Counted from the first letter of the stretch, positions 43,429 to 52,738 are shown. The stretch is DNA of 64,000 nucleotides from Streptomyces caniferus (GCF_009811555.1 NZ_BLIN01000005.1:1311501-1375500); one strand, 5' to 3'. The notes: generated by a model not told the origin, from the letters alone. Translations and numbers: made by a program.

Positions 43429-44392
43429 GCCGGCCCCCGCGGCCGATGCGGCCGTCGCACTCCGCGCCGGCGGTCCCGACGCCCGGGCCCGCCGCACCGA
43501 GCGGGCGAAGAACTGGGCCCGCCGCGCGCCCCTGCTCCCCGCGCTGGTCTTCCTCGTCCTCGTCACCCAACTCCCGTTCCTGGCGACGGTGGTGATCTCG
43601 TTCACCCGCTGGAACGCGCTGGCCCCCGACAACCGCGGCTTCGCCGCCCTCGACAACTACCGCGCGGTCTTCACCGATCCGGCGATGCGGGCCTCGGTGG
43701 GCACCACGGTGCTGCTGACCGTGACCGTGGTGCTGGTCAGCCTGCTGCTCGGGCTCGGTCTGGCGCTGCTGCTCGACCGTGGCTTCCGCGGGCGCGGCAT
43801 CGTGCGCACCCTGCTCATCACGCCGTTCCTCATCGTGCCGGTCGCCTCCGCGCTGCTGTGGAAGCATGCGCTGTACAACGCCTCGTACGGACTGCTCAAC
43901 GGCTCGCTGACCTGGATATGGCGGCTGTTCGGCAGCGACGACCCGCCGCAGCCGGACTGGATGACGGACTCGCCGCTGGCCGCGGTGGAGATGTCGCTGA
44001 TCTGGCAGTGGACCCCGTTCATGATGCTGATCCTGCTGGCCGGGCTGCAGAGCCGGGCGTCGGACGCCGTCGAGGCGGCCCGGATGGACGGCGCCTCCGC
44101 CTTCGACATCTTCCGCTATCTGACCCTGCCGCATCTGCGCCGCTACCTCGAACTGGCCGCGCTGCTGGGCACGGTGTACGTGGTGCAGAACTTCGACGCG
44201 GTGTTCACCATCACGTCCGGCGGCCTCGGCACGGCCAACCTTCCGTACACCATCTACCAGACCGTCTACCAGTCCCATGACTACGGACGGGCGTCCGCGC
44301 AGGGCGTGGTCGTGGTGCTGTGTTCGCTGCTGGTGGCGACCTTCGCACTGCGCACCGTGTCGTCCCTGCTGCGCGAGGAGGTCACGTCATGA
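43409..44392 (+). CDS. ABC transporter permease (MalF-like)
   Basis: A 327-residue inner-membrane permease with six predicted helices. The cytoplasmic EAA loop is EAARMDGASAFDIFRYLTLPHLR (about residues 215-237; partly cited), which contacts the ATPase. Its start lies inside the binding-protein gene and its stop overlaps the next permease start as ATGA. No ATPase gene is present. In Streptomyces a shared ATPase (MsiK) commonly energises such systems, which may apply here. Confidence 0.92.
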   Translation: MPTRTTEPAPAADAAVALRAGGPDARARRTERAKNWARRAPLLPALVFLVLVTQLPFLATVVISFTRWNALAPDNRGFAALDNYRAVFTDPAMRASVGTTVLLTVTVVLVSLLLGLGLALLLDRGFRGRGIVRTLLITPFLIVPVASALLWKHALYNASYGLLNGSLTWIWRLFGSDDPPQPDWMTDSPLAAVEMSLIWQWTPFMMLILLAGLQSRASDAVEAARMDGASAFDIFRYLTLPHLRRYLELAALLGTVYVVQNFDAVFTITSGGLGTANLPYTIYQTVYQSHDYGRASAQGVVVVLCSLLVATFALRTVSSLLREEVTS

Positions 44393-45276
44393 CCACCCTG
44401 ACCACCCTGTCCGCGGCCCGCGGTCGCGCCGGTTCCCCCGCCGCCCGGCGCCGGCGGCGCACCGGCAGTCTGCTGGGCCTGGCGGCCTGGCTGTGCGGCA
44501 TCGCCTTCTTCCTGCCCGTCGCGTGGATGGTGCTGACGTCCTTCCACAGCGAGACGGACGCGGCGACCAACCCGCCGAGCGTGGGCGCCGGGCTCAGCCT
44601 GCACGGCTACCGCGAGTTCTTCGGGGCGACGGGCGGCGGCGTCAGCCCCTGGCCCCCGTTGATCAACTCGCTGACCGCCTCCGTCGTCTCCACCCTGCTG
44701 GTGCTGCTGCTGGCGGTGCCCGCCGCCTATGCGCTGGCCATCAAGCCGGTACGCAAATGGAGCGACGTCCTCTTCTTCTTCCTCTCCACGAAGATGCTGC
44801 CGCTGGTGGCCGGGCTGCTGCCGGTCTACCTCGTCGCGCAGAACACCGGGATGCTCGACAGCATCTGGCTGCTGGTCCTCCTCTACACCTCGATGAACCT
44901 GCCGATCGCGGTGTGGATGATGCGCTCGTTCCTCGCCGAGGTCCCGGTGGAGATGCTGGAGGCCGCCTCGATCGACGGCGCGGGGCTGGCCACCACCCTG
45001 ACCCGGATCGTGGCGCCGGTCGCCATGCCGGGGATCGCGGCGACGGCTCTGATCTCCTTCATCTTCAGCTGGAACGAGCTGCTGTTCGCCCGGGTCCTGA
45101 CCGGCGTCGTGGCCGGTACCTCGCCAGTGTTCCTGACCGGACTCGTGACCAGCCAGGGCCTGTTCCTGGCCAAGGTGTGCGCCGCCGCCACCGTCATCTC
45201 CCTCCCGGTGCTCATCGCCGGGTTCGCCGCCCAGGACAAACTCGTCCAGGGCCTGTCGCTTGGAGCCGTGAAATGA
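44389..45276 (+). CDS. ABC transporter permease (MalG-like)
   Basis: A 295-residue permease with six helices and the EAA loop EAASIDGAGLATTLTRIVAPVAMPG (about residues 190-214; partly cited). The long N-terminal basic stretch (RRRRRTG) is cytoplasmic. Start overlaps the previous stop by 4 bp and its own stop overlaps the dehydrogenase start, so all four genes are translationally coupled. Confidence 0.92.
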   Translation: MTTLTTLSAARGRAGSPAARRRRRTGSLLGLAAWLCGIAFFLPVAWMVLTSFHSETDAATNPPSVGAGLSLHGYREFFGATGGGVSPWPPLINSLTASVVSTLLVLLLAVPAAYALAIKPVRKWSDVLFFFLSTKMLPLVAGLLPVYLVAQNTGMLDSIWLLVLLYTSMNLPIAVWMMRSFLAEVPVEMLEAASIDGAGLATTLTRIVAPVAMPGIAATALISFIFSWNELLFARVLTGVVAGTSPVFLTGLVTSQGLFLAKVCAAATVISLPVLIAGFAAQDKLVQGLSLGAVK

Positions 45277-46265
45277 AAGCCGCAGTGATCAGCGCCCCCG
45301 GCAAGGTCGAGGTCGGCACCGTCGAGGACCCGACGCCCGGCCCCCGCGAGGTCGTGGTCTCCGTCGCCGCCTGCGGGCTGTGCGGCACCGATCTGCACAT
45401 CCTCCAGGGGGAGTTCGCCCCCACCCTGCCCGTCGTGCCGGGCCATGAGTTCGCGGGCACGGTCGTGGCGCTGGGCAACGCGGTCACCGAACTCGCCGAG
45501 GGCGACCGGGTGGCCGTCGACCCCTCCCTCTACTGCCACGAGTGCCACTACTGCCGCATCGGCCGCAACAACCTCTGTGAGCGATGGGCCGCCATCGGGG
45601 TGACCACGGCGGGCGGCGCCGCCGAGTTCGCCGTCGCCCCGGTCGCGAACTGCGTCAAACTGCCCGATCACGTCCGGACCGAGGACGCCGCCCTGATCGA
45701 GCCGCTCTCCTGCGCCGTCCGCGGCTACGACATCCTGCGCTCCCAGCAACTGGGCACCCAGGTCCTCATCTACGGCTCGGGCACGATGGGCCTGATGATG
45801 CTCGAACTCGCCAAGCGCACCGGCGCGGCCGGGGTCGACGTCGTCGACATCAACCCCGCACGGCTCGCCACCGCCCGCACCCTGGGCTGCAGCAACGCGG
45901 CCGGTTCCGCCGACGAGCTGGACCGCCCGCGCGGCTGGGACGTGGTCATCGACGCCACCGGCAACGAACGCGCCATCCAGGACGCCCTGGGGCGGGTCGG
46001 CAAGGGCGGCACCTTCCTCCAGTTCGGCGTCGCCGACTACGCCGCGCGCGCCACCATCGAGCCCTACCGGATCTACAACCAGGAGATCACCATCACCGGC
46101 TCGATGGCGGTGCTGCACAGCTATGAACGCGCCGCGGAACTGTTCGCGGCCGGCGCCCTGGACCCCGAGGTCTTCATCAGCGACCGCCTCCCGCTGGACC
46201 ACTACGCGGAGGCGCTGGCCCGCTTCCGGGCGGGCGAGGGGAGGAAGATCCAGGTACGGCCGTGA
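45273..46265 (+). CDS. Zinc-dependent alcohol dehydrogenase, sorbitol/threonine dehydrogenase-like
   Basis: A 330-residue medium-chain dehydrogenase. Catalytic zinc ligands are in CGLCGTDLHIL and GHEFAG. The structural zinc Cys cluster is CHECHYCRIGRNNLC. The NAD fold is at IYGSGTMGLMMLELA with VVDINPARLA (Asp after beta-2, favouring NAD). Coupling to a polyol-type ABC transporter suggests it oxidises the imported sugar alcohol (for example sorbitol, mannitol or arabitol) to a ketose. Which one cannot be read from sequence. Confidence 0.92.
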   Translation: MKAAVISAPGKVEVGTVEDPTPGPREVVVSVAACGLCGTDLHILQGEFAPTLPVVPGHEFAGTVVALGNAVTELAEGDRVAVDPSLYCHECHYCRIGRNNLCERWAAIGVTTAGGAAEFAVAPVANCVKLPDHVRTEDAALIEPLSCAVRGYDILRSQQLGTQVLIYGSGTMGLMMLELAKRTGAAGVDVVDINPARLATARTLGCSNAAGSADELDRPRGWDVVIDATGNERAIQDALGRVGKGGTFLQFGVADYAARATIEPYRIYNQEITITGSMAVLHSYERAAELFAAGALDPEVFISDRLPLDHYAEALARFRAGEGRKIQVRP

Positions 46266-46290
46266 GCCGCGCGGGTGCGCGGCGGACCGC

Positions 46291-47304
46291 TCACCGCGGG
46301 CGGCGTACGGGGGCGAGCTCACCGTGCAGGAGCGCCGTGCCGAGCGGCGTGAGGGCGTGCACGACCGAGCATCCGTCTCGCCGGCTGCGGGCCAGATTGG
46401 CCTCGCGCAGGGCGCTCACGTGCTCGCTGGCCGAGGGGGCGGAGACCCGTAAGCGGCGGGCGAGTTCACCGGTGGTGGCCGGGGCGTCGAGAGCGGCGAG
46501 GATACGGGCTCTGGTGCGGCCGAGGAGCGCGGAGAGCGCCTGCGGATGGCAGCTGCGGGTGGCGGCCGGCGCCCAGTCCGTGGCGTGCTGGACGGGGTAG
46601 ACCAGGACCGGCGGGAGGCCGGGGTCGGCGAGGGCGATGGGGCTGCGCCAGCAGAAGTGGGAGGGGATCAGGCGCAGTCCGCGTCCCTCCAGGCGCAGAT
46701 CGCGGTCCCGCGGGTAGTCGACATGCAGGACCGGCGGCTCCCAGCGGATCGCGGGCCGGAAGGTGTTGAGCATGCCGTCGACGCCGCCCCGGCAGAGCAT
46801 GCGGGTACGGCCGCCCCGGTCGCAGTCGACCGTGGCGGCCGCCCCCGTCCAGTCGGGGGCGATCACCGCGCGGTACACCTCCTGGAACGCGGCGGCCAGC
46901 TCGTCGAGCGGCTGCCGGCTGCCCCCGGCCAGCGCGCCGGTCCAGCGCGGGAGCCGGGCCGGCAGCGCCGCCCGCGCGGATTCCGTGGTCAGCCGCACCC
47001 GGGGGGTGTCCCGCAGCGCCTCCAGCCCCGCGGCCAGCCCGTCGCGGGCCGCGTCGGGCGTGAGGAAGTCCGGAAAGTAGCGGGCGTCGGCCGGGGCCAG
47101 GGTGCTGATCAGCCGGGCGGCGCGGGTCAGACCCCGCTCGTCCAGTTCACGGCGCGCGCGGGCACGCCAGGCGCCGTACACCGGCACCCCGCGTGCCGGC
47201 GGCACCAGATGGTGCATGGCGAGCACCGTTTCCCACAGTGGGTCGGGCTCGGCGGCTATCTGTACCCGCGCGACATCCCGGTCGTCGAAGTGAATGCGCA
47301 ACAT
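46291..47304 (-). CDS. ArsR-type winged-helix regulator with DUF5937-like N-terminal domain
   Basis: A 337-residue regulator. Residues 1-235 are an actinobacterial domain of unknown ligand (MLRIHFDDRDVARVQIAAEPDPLWE and DFLTPDAARDGLAAGLEALRDTP, partly cited). Residues 255-330 form an ArsR winged helix (LLGRTRARILAALDAPATTGELARRLRVSAPSASEHVSALREANL, partly cited). No Cys pair for metal sensing is present in the DNA-binding part. It is convergent with the polyol operon and monocistronic. Its target is unknown. Confidence 0.88.
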   Translation of the reverse strand: MLRIHFDDRDVARVQIAAEPDPLWETVLAMHHLVPPARGVPVYGAWRARARRELDERGLTRAARLISTLAPADARYFPDFLTPDAARDGLAAGLEALRDTPRVRLTTESARAALPARLPRWTGALAGGSRQPLDELAAAFQEVYRAVIAPDWTGAAATVDCDRGGRTRMLCRGGVDGMLNTFRPAIRWEPPVLHVDYPRDRDLRLEGRGLRLIPSHFCWRSPIALADPGLPPVLVYPVQHATDWAPAATRSCHPQALSALLGRTRARILAALDAPATTGELARRLRVSAPSASEHVSALREANLARSRRDGCSVVHALTPLGTALLHGELAPVRRPR

Positions 47305-47469
47305 GCGGCCCCCGCGGCATGCTCATGACCCCGTTGCCAGGGCCCCCCGTGCGGGGCCTGTCCTACGGCCCCGCCGCAAGCCTGCCCGGCGTCAACGGAC
47401 GTGTCCAGGGCGACTTGTGGCCTTCGGTGTGCGCGGGTGGTGGAGGCGGGGAGCGCGGGGCGCCCGGGT

Positions 47470-47946
47470 TCAGGCCCGGCTCGCGAGCCGCTCCGCCAGC
47501 CGCTCCAGGAACACCCGCTGCCCCACCACCAGCCGCTCGTAGGCCTCACGCGGGGTCCACCAGGCGACCCGGTCGATCTCGGGGAAGGTGCCGGTCACCC
47601 CCGAGCCGCGCGGCCATTCCATCTCGAAGGTCCCCGGCACGATCCGCTCCGGGGCGAGATCGCCCTCGACCGCCCATGCCGTCACCACCTTGCCGCTCGC
47701 CTGGCGGGCCTCACCCAGCAGGACCCAGGGCCCCTCGGGGGGCGGCAGCCCCAGCTCCTCCGTGAACTCCCGCCGGGCCGCGTCCCGCGCCTCCTCCGGC
47801 GGTACGTACTCGCCCTTGGGCACCGACCACGCCCCGGCGTCCCGCCGTTCCCACAGCGGCCCGCCCATGTGCGCCAGCAGCACCTCGACGCCGCCGTCCG
47901 CCGTGCGCCGGTACAGCAGCAGCCCGGCACTGCGCCTGCCCGCCAC
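47470..47946 (-). CDS. NUDIX hydrolase
   Basis: A 158-residue NUDIX enzyme that hydrolyses a nucleoside diphosphate linked to another moiety. The Nudix box, G-x5-E-x7-REUxEE, is visible as GEYVPPEEARDAARREFTEELG (about residues 48-69; partly cited), preceded by GAWSVPKGE. The GTG at 47946 begins 5 nt after the ligase stop, and the GGGGAGA at the ligase end can serve as ribosome-binding site, so it is cotranscribed with the ATP ligase. Members with this LLLYRR...VLLAHMGGPLW opening occur next to NHEJ ligases in actinomycetes. Confidence 0.9.
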   Translation of the reverse strand: MAGRRSAGLLLYRRTADGGVEVLLAHMGGPLWERRDAGAWSVPKGEYVPPEEARDAARREFTEELGLPPPEGPWVLLGEARQASGKVVTAWAVEGDLAPERIVPGTFEMEWPRGSGVTGTFPEIDRVAWWTPREAYERLVVGQRVFLERLAERLASRA

Positions 47947-47951
47947 GGCGG

Positions 47952-49499
47952 CTACGTCTCCCCGCCGGCGTGTGCGGCGAGCACCGTCTCGACGGTGTCC
48001 GCCTCGGCCGCCGTCTTGTCCTCCCGGTAGCGCACCACCCGCGCGAAGCGCAGGGTCACGCCCGCCGGGTAGCGCGTGGACGTCTGCAGGCCGTCGTAGG
48101 CGATCTCGACGACGAGTTCCGGACGCACCGTCACGACATGGCCGTCGTCGCGCACGGCGAGTTCTTGCAGCCGCTCGGTCTGCCAGCCGAGGGTGACGTC
48201 GGTGAGGCCCTTGAAGGTCTTGCCCAGCATGACGAATCCGCCGTCCGGCCCACGCGCCCCGAGGTGGAGGTTGGACAGCTTCCCGGTGCGCCGGCCGTGG
48301 CCCCACTCCGCCGCGAGCACCACCAGGTCCAGGGTGTGCACGGGCTTCACCTTCAGCCAGGCGGCACCCCGGCGGCCCGCGCTGTAGGGGGCGTCCAACG
48401 CCTTGACGACGACGCCCTCGTGGCCCCGGCGCAGGGTGCGGGACCAGAAGTCCTCCGCGGCGGCGCGGGCCGCGGCGTCGGAGGGGTCCGCGACCACCTG
48501 GCGGCGCACCCGCAGCTCTTCGGGGACGAGCCGGGCCAGCTCCGCGTGCCGCTGCTCGCCGGGCAGTTCCAGCAGATCGCGGCCGTCGACCGACAGCGCG
48601 TCGAAGAAGACCGGGGACAGCGGCAGGGCCGCCTGCGCGGCGGAGACGTCCACCCGCGAGCCGAACCGCCCCGCGACCCGCTGGAACGGCACCGGGCGCC
48701 CCTCGCCGTCCAGCGCGATCACCTCGCCGTCGAGGATGAAGCGGTCGGCCGGCAGCTCCCGGGCGAGGGCGGTGACCTCGGGGAGCCGGTCGGTGACCTC
48801 GTCGAGGGTGCGGGTGTGGATCCGGACGTCCGGCCCGTCCCGGTGCACCTGTACGCGGATGCCGTCGAGCTTCTCCTCCACGGCGCAGGCGCCGAGTCTG
48901 TCCAGCGCCTCGGCCACCGACTTGGCGCTGTGCGCCAGCATCGGGCCGACGGGCCGCCCGACGGTGAGCCGGAACTCCGCGAGCGCCGGCGGCCCCTCGG
49001 CGAGCAGCGCCCGTGCGACGTCCTGCAGGGAACCCGCCAGCATCACGGCCCGGCGGACGTCGGCCGCGGGCACCTCGGTGGCGGCGGCGAGCCCTTCGAC
49101 CGCGATGGCGTCCAGCGCGCCCTGCCGCACCTCGCCGGTGAGCAGGCCGACCAGGAACCGCTGTTCCTCCCGCGTCGCCGCGGCCAGCAGTTCCCGGACC
49201 AGCCGGCGCCGCTCCCCCTGCGCCCCGGCGCCCGAGACCCGCGCCAGTCCGGTCAGCGCCGTATCCACGTCACGTACGGTCAGGGTGGCGTCGTCCGCCG
49301 CCGGAACCGGCTCGCGCAGCACGCTCCAGCCGACCCCGATCCGCCCCTGGGGCAGCCGCCCGGCCAGGTACGGGATGACCACCGGGACGTCCTCCGGCGC
49401 GGCGGCCCGGAACAGCCCGGCCAGCAGCGCGATCTTCCGCGAACGCGCCGACGTCGCGGCGACGTCCCCCGAGACCTGTGCGAGAGCGGCCAGCAGCAT
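47952..49499 (-). CDS. ATP-dependent DNA ligase
   Basis: A 515-residue ATP-dependent DNA ligase (LigB-like build). An N-terminal domain (residues 1-175) resembles that of archaeal and eukaryotic ligase I. The nucleotidyltransferase core has the active-site Lys in EEKLDGIRVQ (Lys 210) and motif III around FFDALSVDGRDLL, motif IV in RGHEGVVVKALDAPY and motif V in AAWLKVKP. An OB fold ends the protein. It seals nicks or ends using ATP and could complete end joining with Ku and the stand-alone polymerase here. The ATG at 49499 has no strong ribosome-binding site. The extended upstream frame is antisense to the BBE gene. Confidence 0.93.
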   Translation of the reverse strand: MLLAALAQVSGDVAATSARSRKIALLAGLFRAAAPEDVPVVIPYLAGRLPQGRIGVGWSVLREPVPAADDATLTVRDVDTALTGLARVSGAGAQGERRRLVRELLAAATREEQRFLVGLLTGEVRQGALDAIAVEGLAAATEVPAADVRRAVMLAGSLQDVARALLAEGPPALAEFRLTVGRPVGPMLAHSAKSVAEALDRLGACAVEEKLDGIRVQVHRDGPDVRIHTRTLDEVTDRLPEVTALARELPADRFILDGEVIALDGEGRPVPFQRVAGRFGSRVDVSAAQAALPLSPVFFDALSVDGRDLLELPGEQRHAELARLVPEELRVRRQVVADPSDAAARAAAEDFWSRTLRRGHEGVVVKALDAPYSAGRRGAAWLKVKPVHTLDLVVLAAEWGHGRRTGKLSNLHLGARGPDGGFVMLGKTFKGLTDVTLGWQTERLQELAVRDDGHVVTVRPELVVEIAYDGLQTSTRYPAGVTLRFARVVRYREDKTAAEADTVETVLAAHAGGET

Positions 49500-49603
49500 A
49501 GGGCCATGGTGCCCCCGCGGCGCCGTCCGCGCTTCCCCGGCCGCACAGGCCGCGGGCCGGTAGGGCAAGGTGCCGGTGCGCGGGCGGTCGTCCCGGCGCC
49601 TCG

Positions 49604-51001
49604 TCAGGGGGCGAGATACGAGTGGAAGAGGTTGTCCGGATCCCACTGCGCCTTGATCTCCTGCAGACGGTCCCAGGCGGCGGGGGTGTAGGAGCGCCGG
49701 GTCCGTGCGGCGTCGGCCTCCAGGTCCGTTTCGGCGATGTAGTGGAAGCCGTCGCCCTGGGGGTTCACGGTGGCCATGGCCTCGCGCAGCCAGCGCGTCT
49801 GCGTCGCGTCCTCGGCCGGGTCGTCCCAGACCGCGTAGCAGACGAGGTAGGACGCGCCGAGCGGGGAGAAGGCCATGTTCCGCAGCAGGGCGGGGTGCTC
49901 GGAGACCGGCTGCACCGGCGCCAGCACCAGGGACTTCCCCGAGGGGGCGCGGGCCACCGCGTCGGCGATTCGGGTCAGCTGGGTGGCATAGCTCTCCGGC
50001 GACCACAGGGTGTCCGCCGCGTACCGGTGTACGGGGGGCCAGGCGGCGCCCGCGCCCTCGTGCAGGGCGGCGAAGGAGGTCGGTGCGGCCGGCCGGCGGT
50101 CGACGGCGAGCTCGCCGAAGGGGCAGTCGGCGAACGGCTGCAGCGCCTGGAGGGCTTCGCCCCGCGTCGCGGCGAACGCGGTCGCGCCGACCGCGATCCG
50201 CGGACCTGCCGGGGCCGAGTCGGCCTGCGGACCGGACGGCGAGAGGAGGAAGGACACCTCGACGTACGGCGGGAGTCCGAGAGCGGTGTGCGCCGCCCAC
50301 TCCGTCACCCGGGCCACCTCGGCCAGCGGGAAGGTCAGGGAGGTCGTCATGATCGAGGCGGGGAGGGGCTTCAGGGCGAGGCGGAAGCGGGTGACGACCG
50401 CGCAGAAGCCCGGCCCGGCGCCCCGCGCGGCCCAGAAGAGGTCGGGGTTCTCGGTATCGCTGCAGGTGACCGTCCGGCCGTCGGCGGTGACGGCCCGGAT
50501 CTCGCGGACGCCGGCGCAGGACGCCCCCCAGGCACGGGAGTTCCAGCCCAGGCCGCCGCTGAGCAGGAACCCGCCGACCGCCACGGTGGGGCAGTGGCCC
50601 ACGGGAAAGGCCAGTTCCCGCGGGGTCAGGGCGGCGACCAGTTCCTGGCCGGTGGCGGCGGGCTGCACGGTGGCGGTCGCCGGGTGGTCGTCGGTCGCGG
50701 GCGTGACACGGCACTCCCGGAGCGCGGAGAGGTCGAGCAGCAGCCCCTGGTCGCGCAGCGGGGAACCGGACCAGTTGTGCCCGCCGGAGTACGTCGAGAC
50801 CCGTAGTCCCTTCGTGCGGGCGTAGGTGACGGCCCGTGCCACGTCCGCCTCCGCGGCGGCGCGCACGACGACCTCGGGGTACCGCTCGGGCCGCCGCTCG
50901 TTCCACACCGCGGCGGACCGGGCCCGCTCGTAGCCGGCCTCGCCCCGCCGGATCAGCGTGCCCTCGATGTCCGCCCCCGGTGTCGGTCCCCGTGAGCCCA
51001 T
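49604..51001 (-). CDS. FAD-linked oxidoreductase, berberine-bridge-enzyme (BBE) type
   Basis: A 465-residue flavoprotein. The PP-loop FAD-binding domain has YSGGHNWSG with the His that attaches FAD, and GHCPTVAVGGFLLSGG, whose Cys fits the second covalent link of bicovalent enzymes. The end YTPAAWDRLQEIKAQWDPDNLFH is the BBE C-terminal motif (partly cited). These enzymes oxidise sugars or secondary metabolites. Two ATGs are adjacent (51004 and 51001); the second has the better GGAGG spacing. No signal peptide. It follows the double-ABM membrane gene by 10 bp, so they share a message. Confidence 0.9.
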   Translation of the reverse strand: MGSRGPTPGADIEGTLIRRGEAGYERARSAAVWNERRPERYPEVVVRAAAEADVARAVTYARTKGLRVSTYSGGHNWSGSPLRDQGLLLDLSALRECRVTPATDDHPATATVQPAATGQELVAALTPRELAFPVGHCPTVAVGGFLLSGGLGWNSRAWGASCAGVREIRAVTADGRTVTCSDTENPDLFWAARGAGPGFCAVVTRFRLALKPLPASIMTTSLTFPLAEVARVTEWAAHTALGLPPYVEVSFLLSPSGPQADSAPAGPRIAVGATAFAATRGEALQALQPFADCPFGELAVDRRPAAPTSFAALHEGAGAAWPPVHRYAADTLWSPESYATQLTRIADAVARAPSGKSLVLAPVQPVSEHPALLRNMAFSPLGASYLVCYAVWDDPAEDATQTRWLREAMATVNPQGDGFHYIAETDLEADAARTRRSYTPAAWDRLQEIKAQWDPDNLFHSYLAP

Positions 51002-51011
51002 CATGGCCTCC

Positions 51012-52001
51012 TCACCAGATCTGGTGGGTGATCAGTCCGAAGACAGCGATGAACACCAGGTAGCAGAGCACGACCGATGAGAAGCCCAGCACCTGCGCCC
51101 GGCGGTTCCGGGCCACCCGGGCGGGCACCAGCCAGAAGGCGAGCACCCGGTTCACGATCGGCATCAGCAACCAGGTCAGCGCGCTGACGCTCAGTACGTT
51201 GGAGAGGAACAGGCCGATGTACTCGCGGACGGTGAGTTTCTCCAGCCCCACTCCCACGGTCAGGTTGAGCACCATCACCGTCGGATAGAGCGCCAGGAGA
51301 ACGGACATCGCCTGCTTCCAGTTGGGCGGGGCGCCGCCCCCCTTGCCGTGGTCGAACTGGAACCAGCCGCTGAACGCCGAACCGACCTTGCGCACGTCGT
51401 ACGAGGTGAAGTACTTGCTCCCCTCCTTCAGCAGCTTCGCGCGCACCTCGGAGGCGAGCCAGTCGTCGAGGTGCTCGCGGGAGTCGAACCGGAAGACGAC
51501 GACCCAGTGCTCCTGCACGCCCTCCACCGGCCTGAACAGTTCGGACCCCATGAAGCCCGGCGCCTTCTCCTGCACCCTGAGCGTCTTCTCCTGCCAGCTG
51601 AGGAACCCCTGCTCGGCTCCCGGCTTCACATCATGGGAGATGACCGCGGTGACCACGTCGGCAGGCGGCTGCGCGGGGCTGCCGCCCTGGAGCACCTCCT
51701 GCGTCGGAGGGCCTTCGAAGAGCCCGCGCGCTTCTTCGAGCAACTCCTGCCGACGATTCGAATCCAGCCAGCCGGTGAGACGGTCCATACCAGAAAAGCG
51801 GAATACCGCCACCCATTCGTTTTCTTCGCCGGGGCCGGGTGGGTACACCTCTGCGCCCACGAATCCCTCGAATTCGCGGGCGGCCTGATTTGTCCTGTCC
51901 TGCCAGCGCTGATACTCGTCGATCCGGCCTTCGCGCACCTTCTGCGAGGTCACAACGGTGGCGTGGTCTGCCGCGGAACCACGGCTTGCACGGGCACTCA
52001 C
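51012..52001 (-). CDS. Membrane protein with two antibiotic-biosynthesis-monooxygenase (ABM) domains
   Basis: A 329-residue protein. Two ABM-like ferredoxin folds are fused in tandem (about residues 15-105 and 115-205); compare ENEWVAVFRFSGMDRLTGWLDS with QEHWVVVFRFDSREHLDDWLAS. Three hydrophobic helices follow (about 232-250, 262-285 and 300-322). ABM domains normally act as dimers, so the duplication gives a built-in dimer anchored to the membrane. The GTG at 52001 is 7 nt after TAGGCT on the minus strand (leaderless). The operon continues into the BBE gene, and a nucleoside deaminase is divergent. Confidence 0.85.
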   Translation of the reverse strand: MSARASRGSAADHATVVTSQKVREGRIDEYQRWQDRTNQAAREFEGFVGAEVYPPGPGEENEWVAVFRFSGMDRLTGWLDSNRRQELLEEARGLFEGPPTQEVLQGGSPAQPPADVVTAVISHDVKPGAEQGFLSWQEKTLRVQEKAPGFMGSELFRPVEGVQEHWVVVFRFDSREHLDDWLASEVRAKLLKEGSKYFTSYDVRKVGSAFSGWFQFDHGKGGGAPPNWKQAMSVLLALYPTVMVLNLTVGVGLEKLTVREYIGLFLSNVLSVSALTWLLMPIVNRVLAFWLVPARVARNRRAQVLGFSSVVLCYLVFIAVFGLITHQIW

Positions 52002-52008
52002 CTTGAGT

Positions 52009-52014
52009 AGCCTA
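52009..52014 (-). promoter_or_regulatory. -10 element TAGGCT of the ABM membrane gene
   Basis: TAGGCT on the minus strand lies 7 nt before the GTG at 52001. A TTGCCG hexamer 18 bp further upstream could be the -35. Confidence 0.55.
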
Positions 52015-52095
52015 GTGCATAAGCGATTTACGCGGCAAATGGGGTATTTGCCTAACCGTTCCGCAGAGGAATCGATGCCGATCGGAGACTCCGTA

Positions 52096-52662
52096 ATGGA
52101 ACAGAAAGAACTTCTCGCAGAGGCTGTACGGCTTGCCACGGAATCCGTGGAGAACGGCTGGGGCGGCCCGTTCGGTGCGGTGCTCGCGCGCGACGGGAAC
52201 ATCGTCGCCCGCGGACAGAACCGTGTCCTGCTGACCGGCGACCCCACCGCGCACGCCGAGATGGAGACCATCCGGAAGGCCGTGCAGGTCCTCAACCCCG
52301 AAGCTCCGAGCATCTCCGTGGAGCGTCAGAACGAGAGCACGCTGGAGTACGTCCCCCGGCCCCCCGGGTCACCGGACCCGGTCCCGGAGCGGGCCCGTAT
52401 GCTCCAGGGCACCTCGATCTACATCAGCGGCGCACCCTGCCCCATGTGCATGAGTGCCATCTACTGGTCCCGGATCGACGCCGTCTACTACAGCTGCGAC
52501 CTCGAGGACACCGCGAAGATCGGCTTCGACGACACGTTCCAGTACGAGGACTTCAAGAGGCCGCTCGACGAGCGCAGGATCAAGATCGAGCAGATCTACC
52601 CCGAGATGGGCGCCCAGTCGTACGCGGCCTGGACGAACCGGCCGGACAAGCACCCGTACTGA
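52096..52662 (+). CDS. Nucleoside deaminase (guanine/cytosine deaminase fold)
   Basis: A 188-residue zinc enzyme of the cytidine-deaminase-like superfamily. Zinc ligands are the His of THAEME (with the catalytic Glu) and the two Cys of PCPMCM. NGWGGPFGAVL near the start is typical of guanine deaminase-like members. A Pro-rich insertion lies at about residues 92-102. Three in-frame ATGs exist (52039, 52075, 52096). I chose 52096 because GGAG ends 8 nt upstream and the family motif begins soon after. It is divergent from the ABM/BBE operon. Confidence 0.9.
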   Translation: MEQKELLAEAVRLATESVENGWGGPFGAVLARDGNIVARGQNRVLLTGDPTAHAEMETIRKAVQVLNPEAPSISVERQNESTLEYVPRPPGSPDPVPERARMLQGTSIYISGAPCPMCMSAIYWSRIDAVYYSCDLEDTAKIGFDDTFQYEDFKRPLDERRIKIEQIYPEMGAQSYAAWTNRPDKHPY

Positions 52663-52738
52663 CGGCGGATCACCGGCCGGACACCGCGAAGGCGGACAGC
52701 GCGAAGGCGGCATGACGGCCCGGCGGCACCACGGCCCC

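Noticed and set aside
47952..50906. 984-residue frame that would fuse the DNA ligase to an upstream region
   Set aside because: The upstream half is antisense-frame noise over the BBE flavoenzyme gene. Ligase similarity begins at the ATG at 49499.
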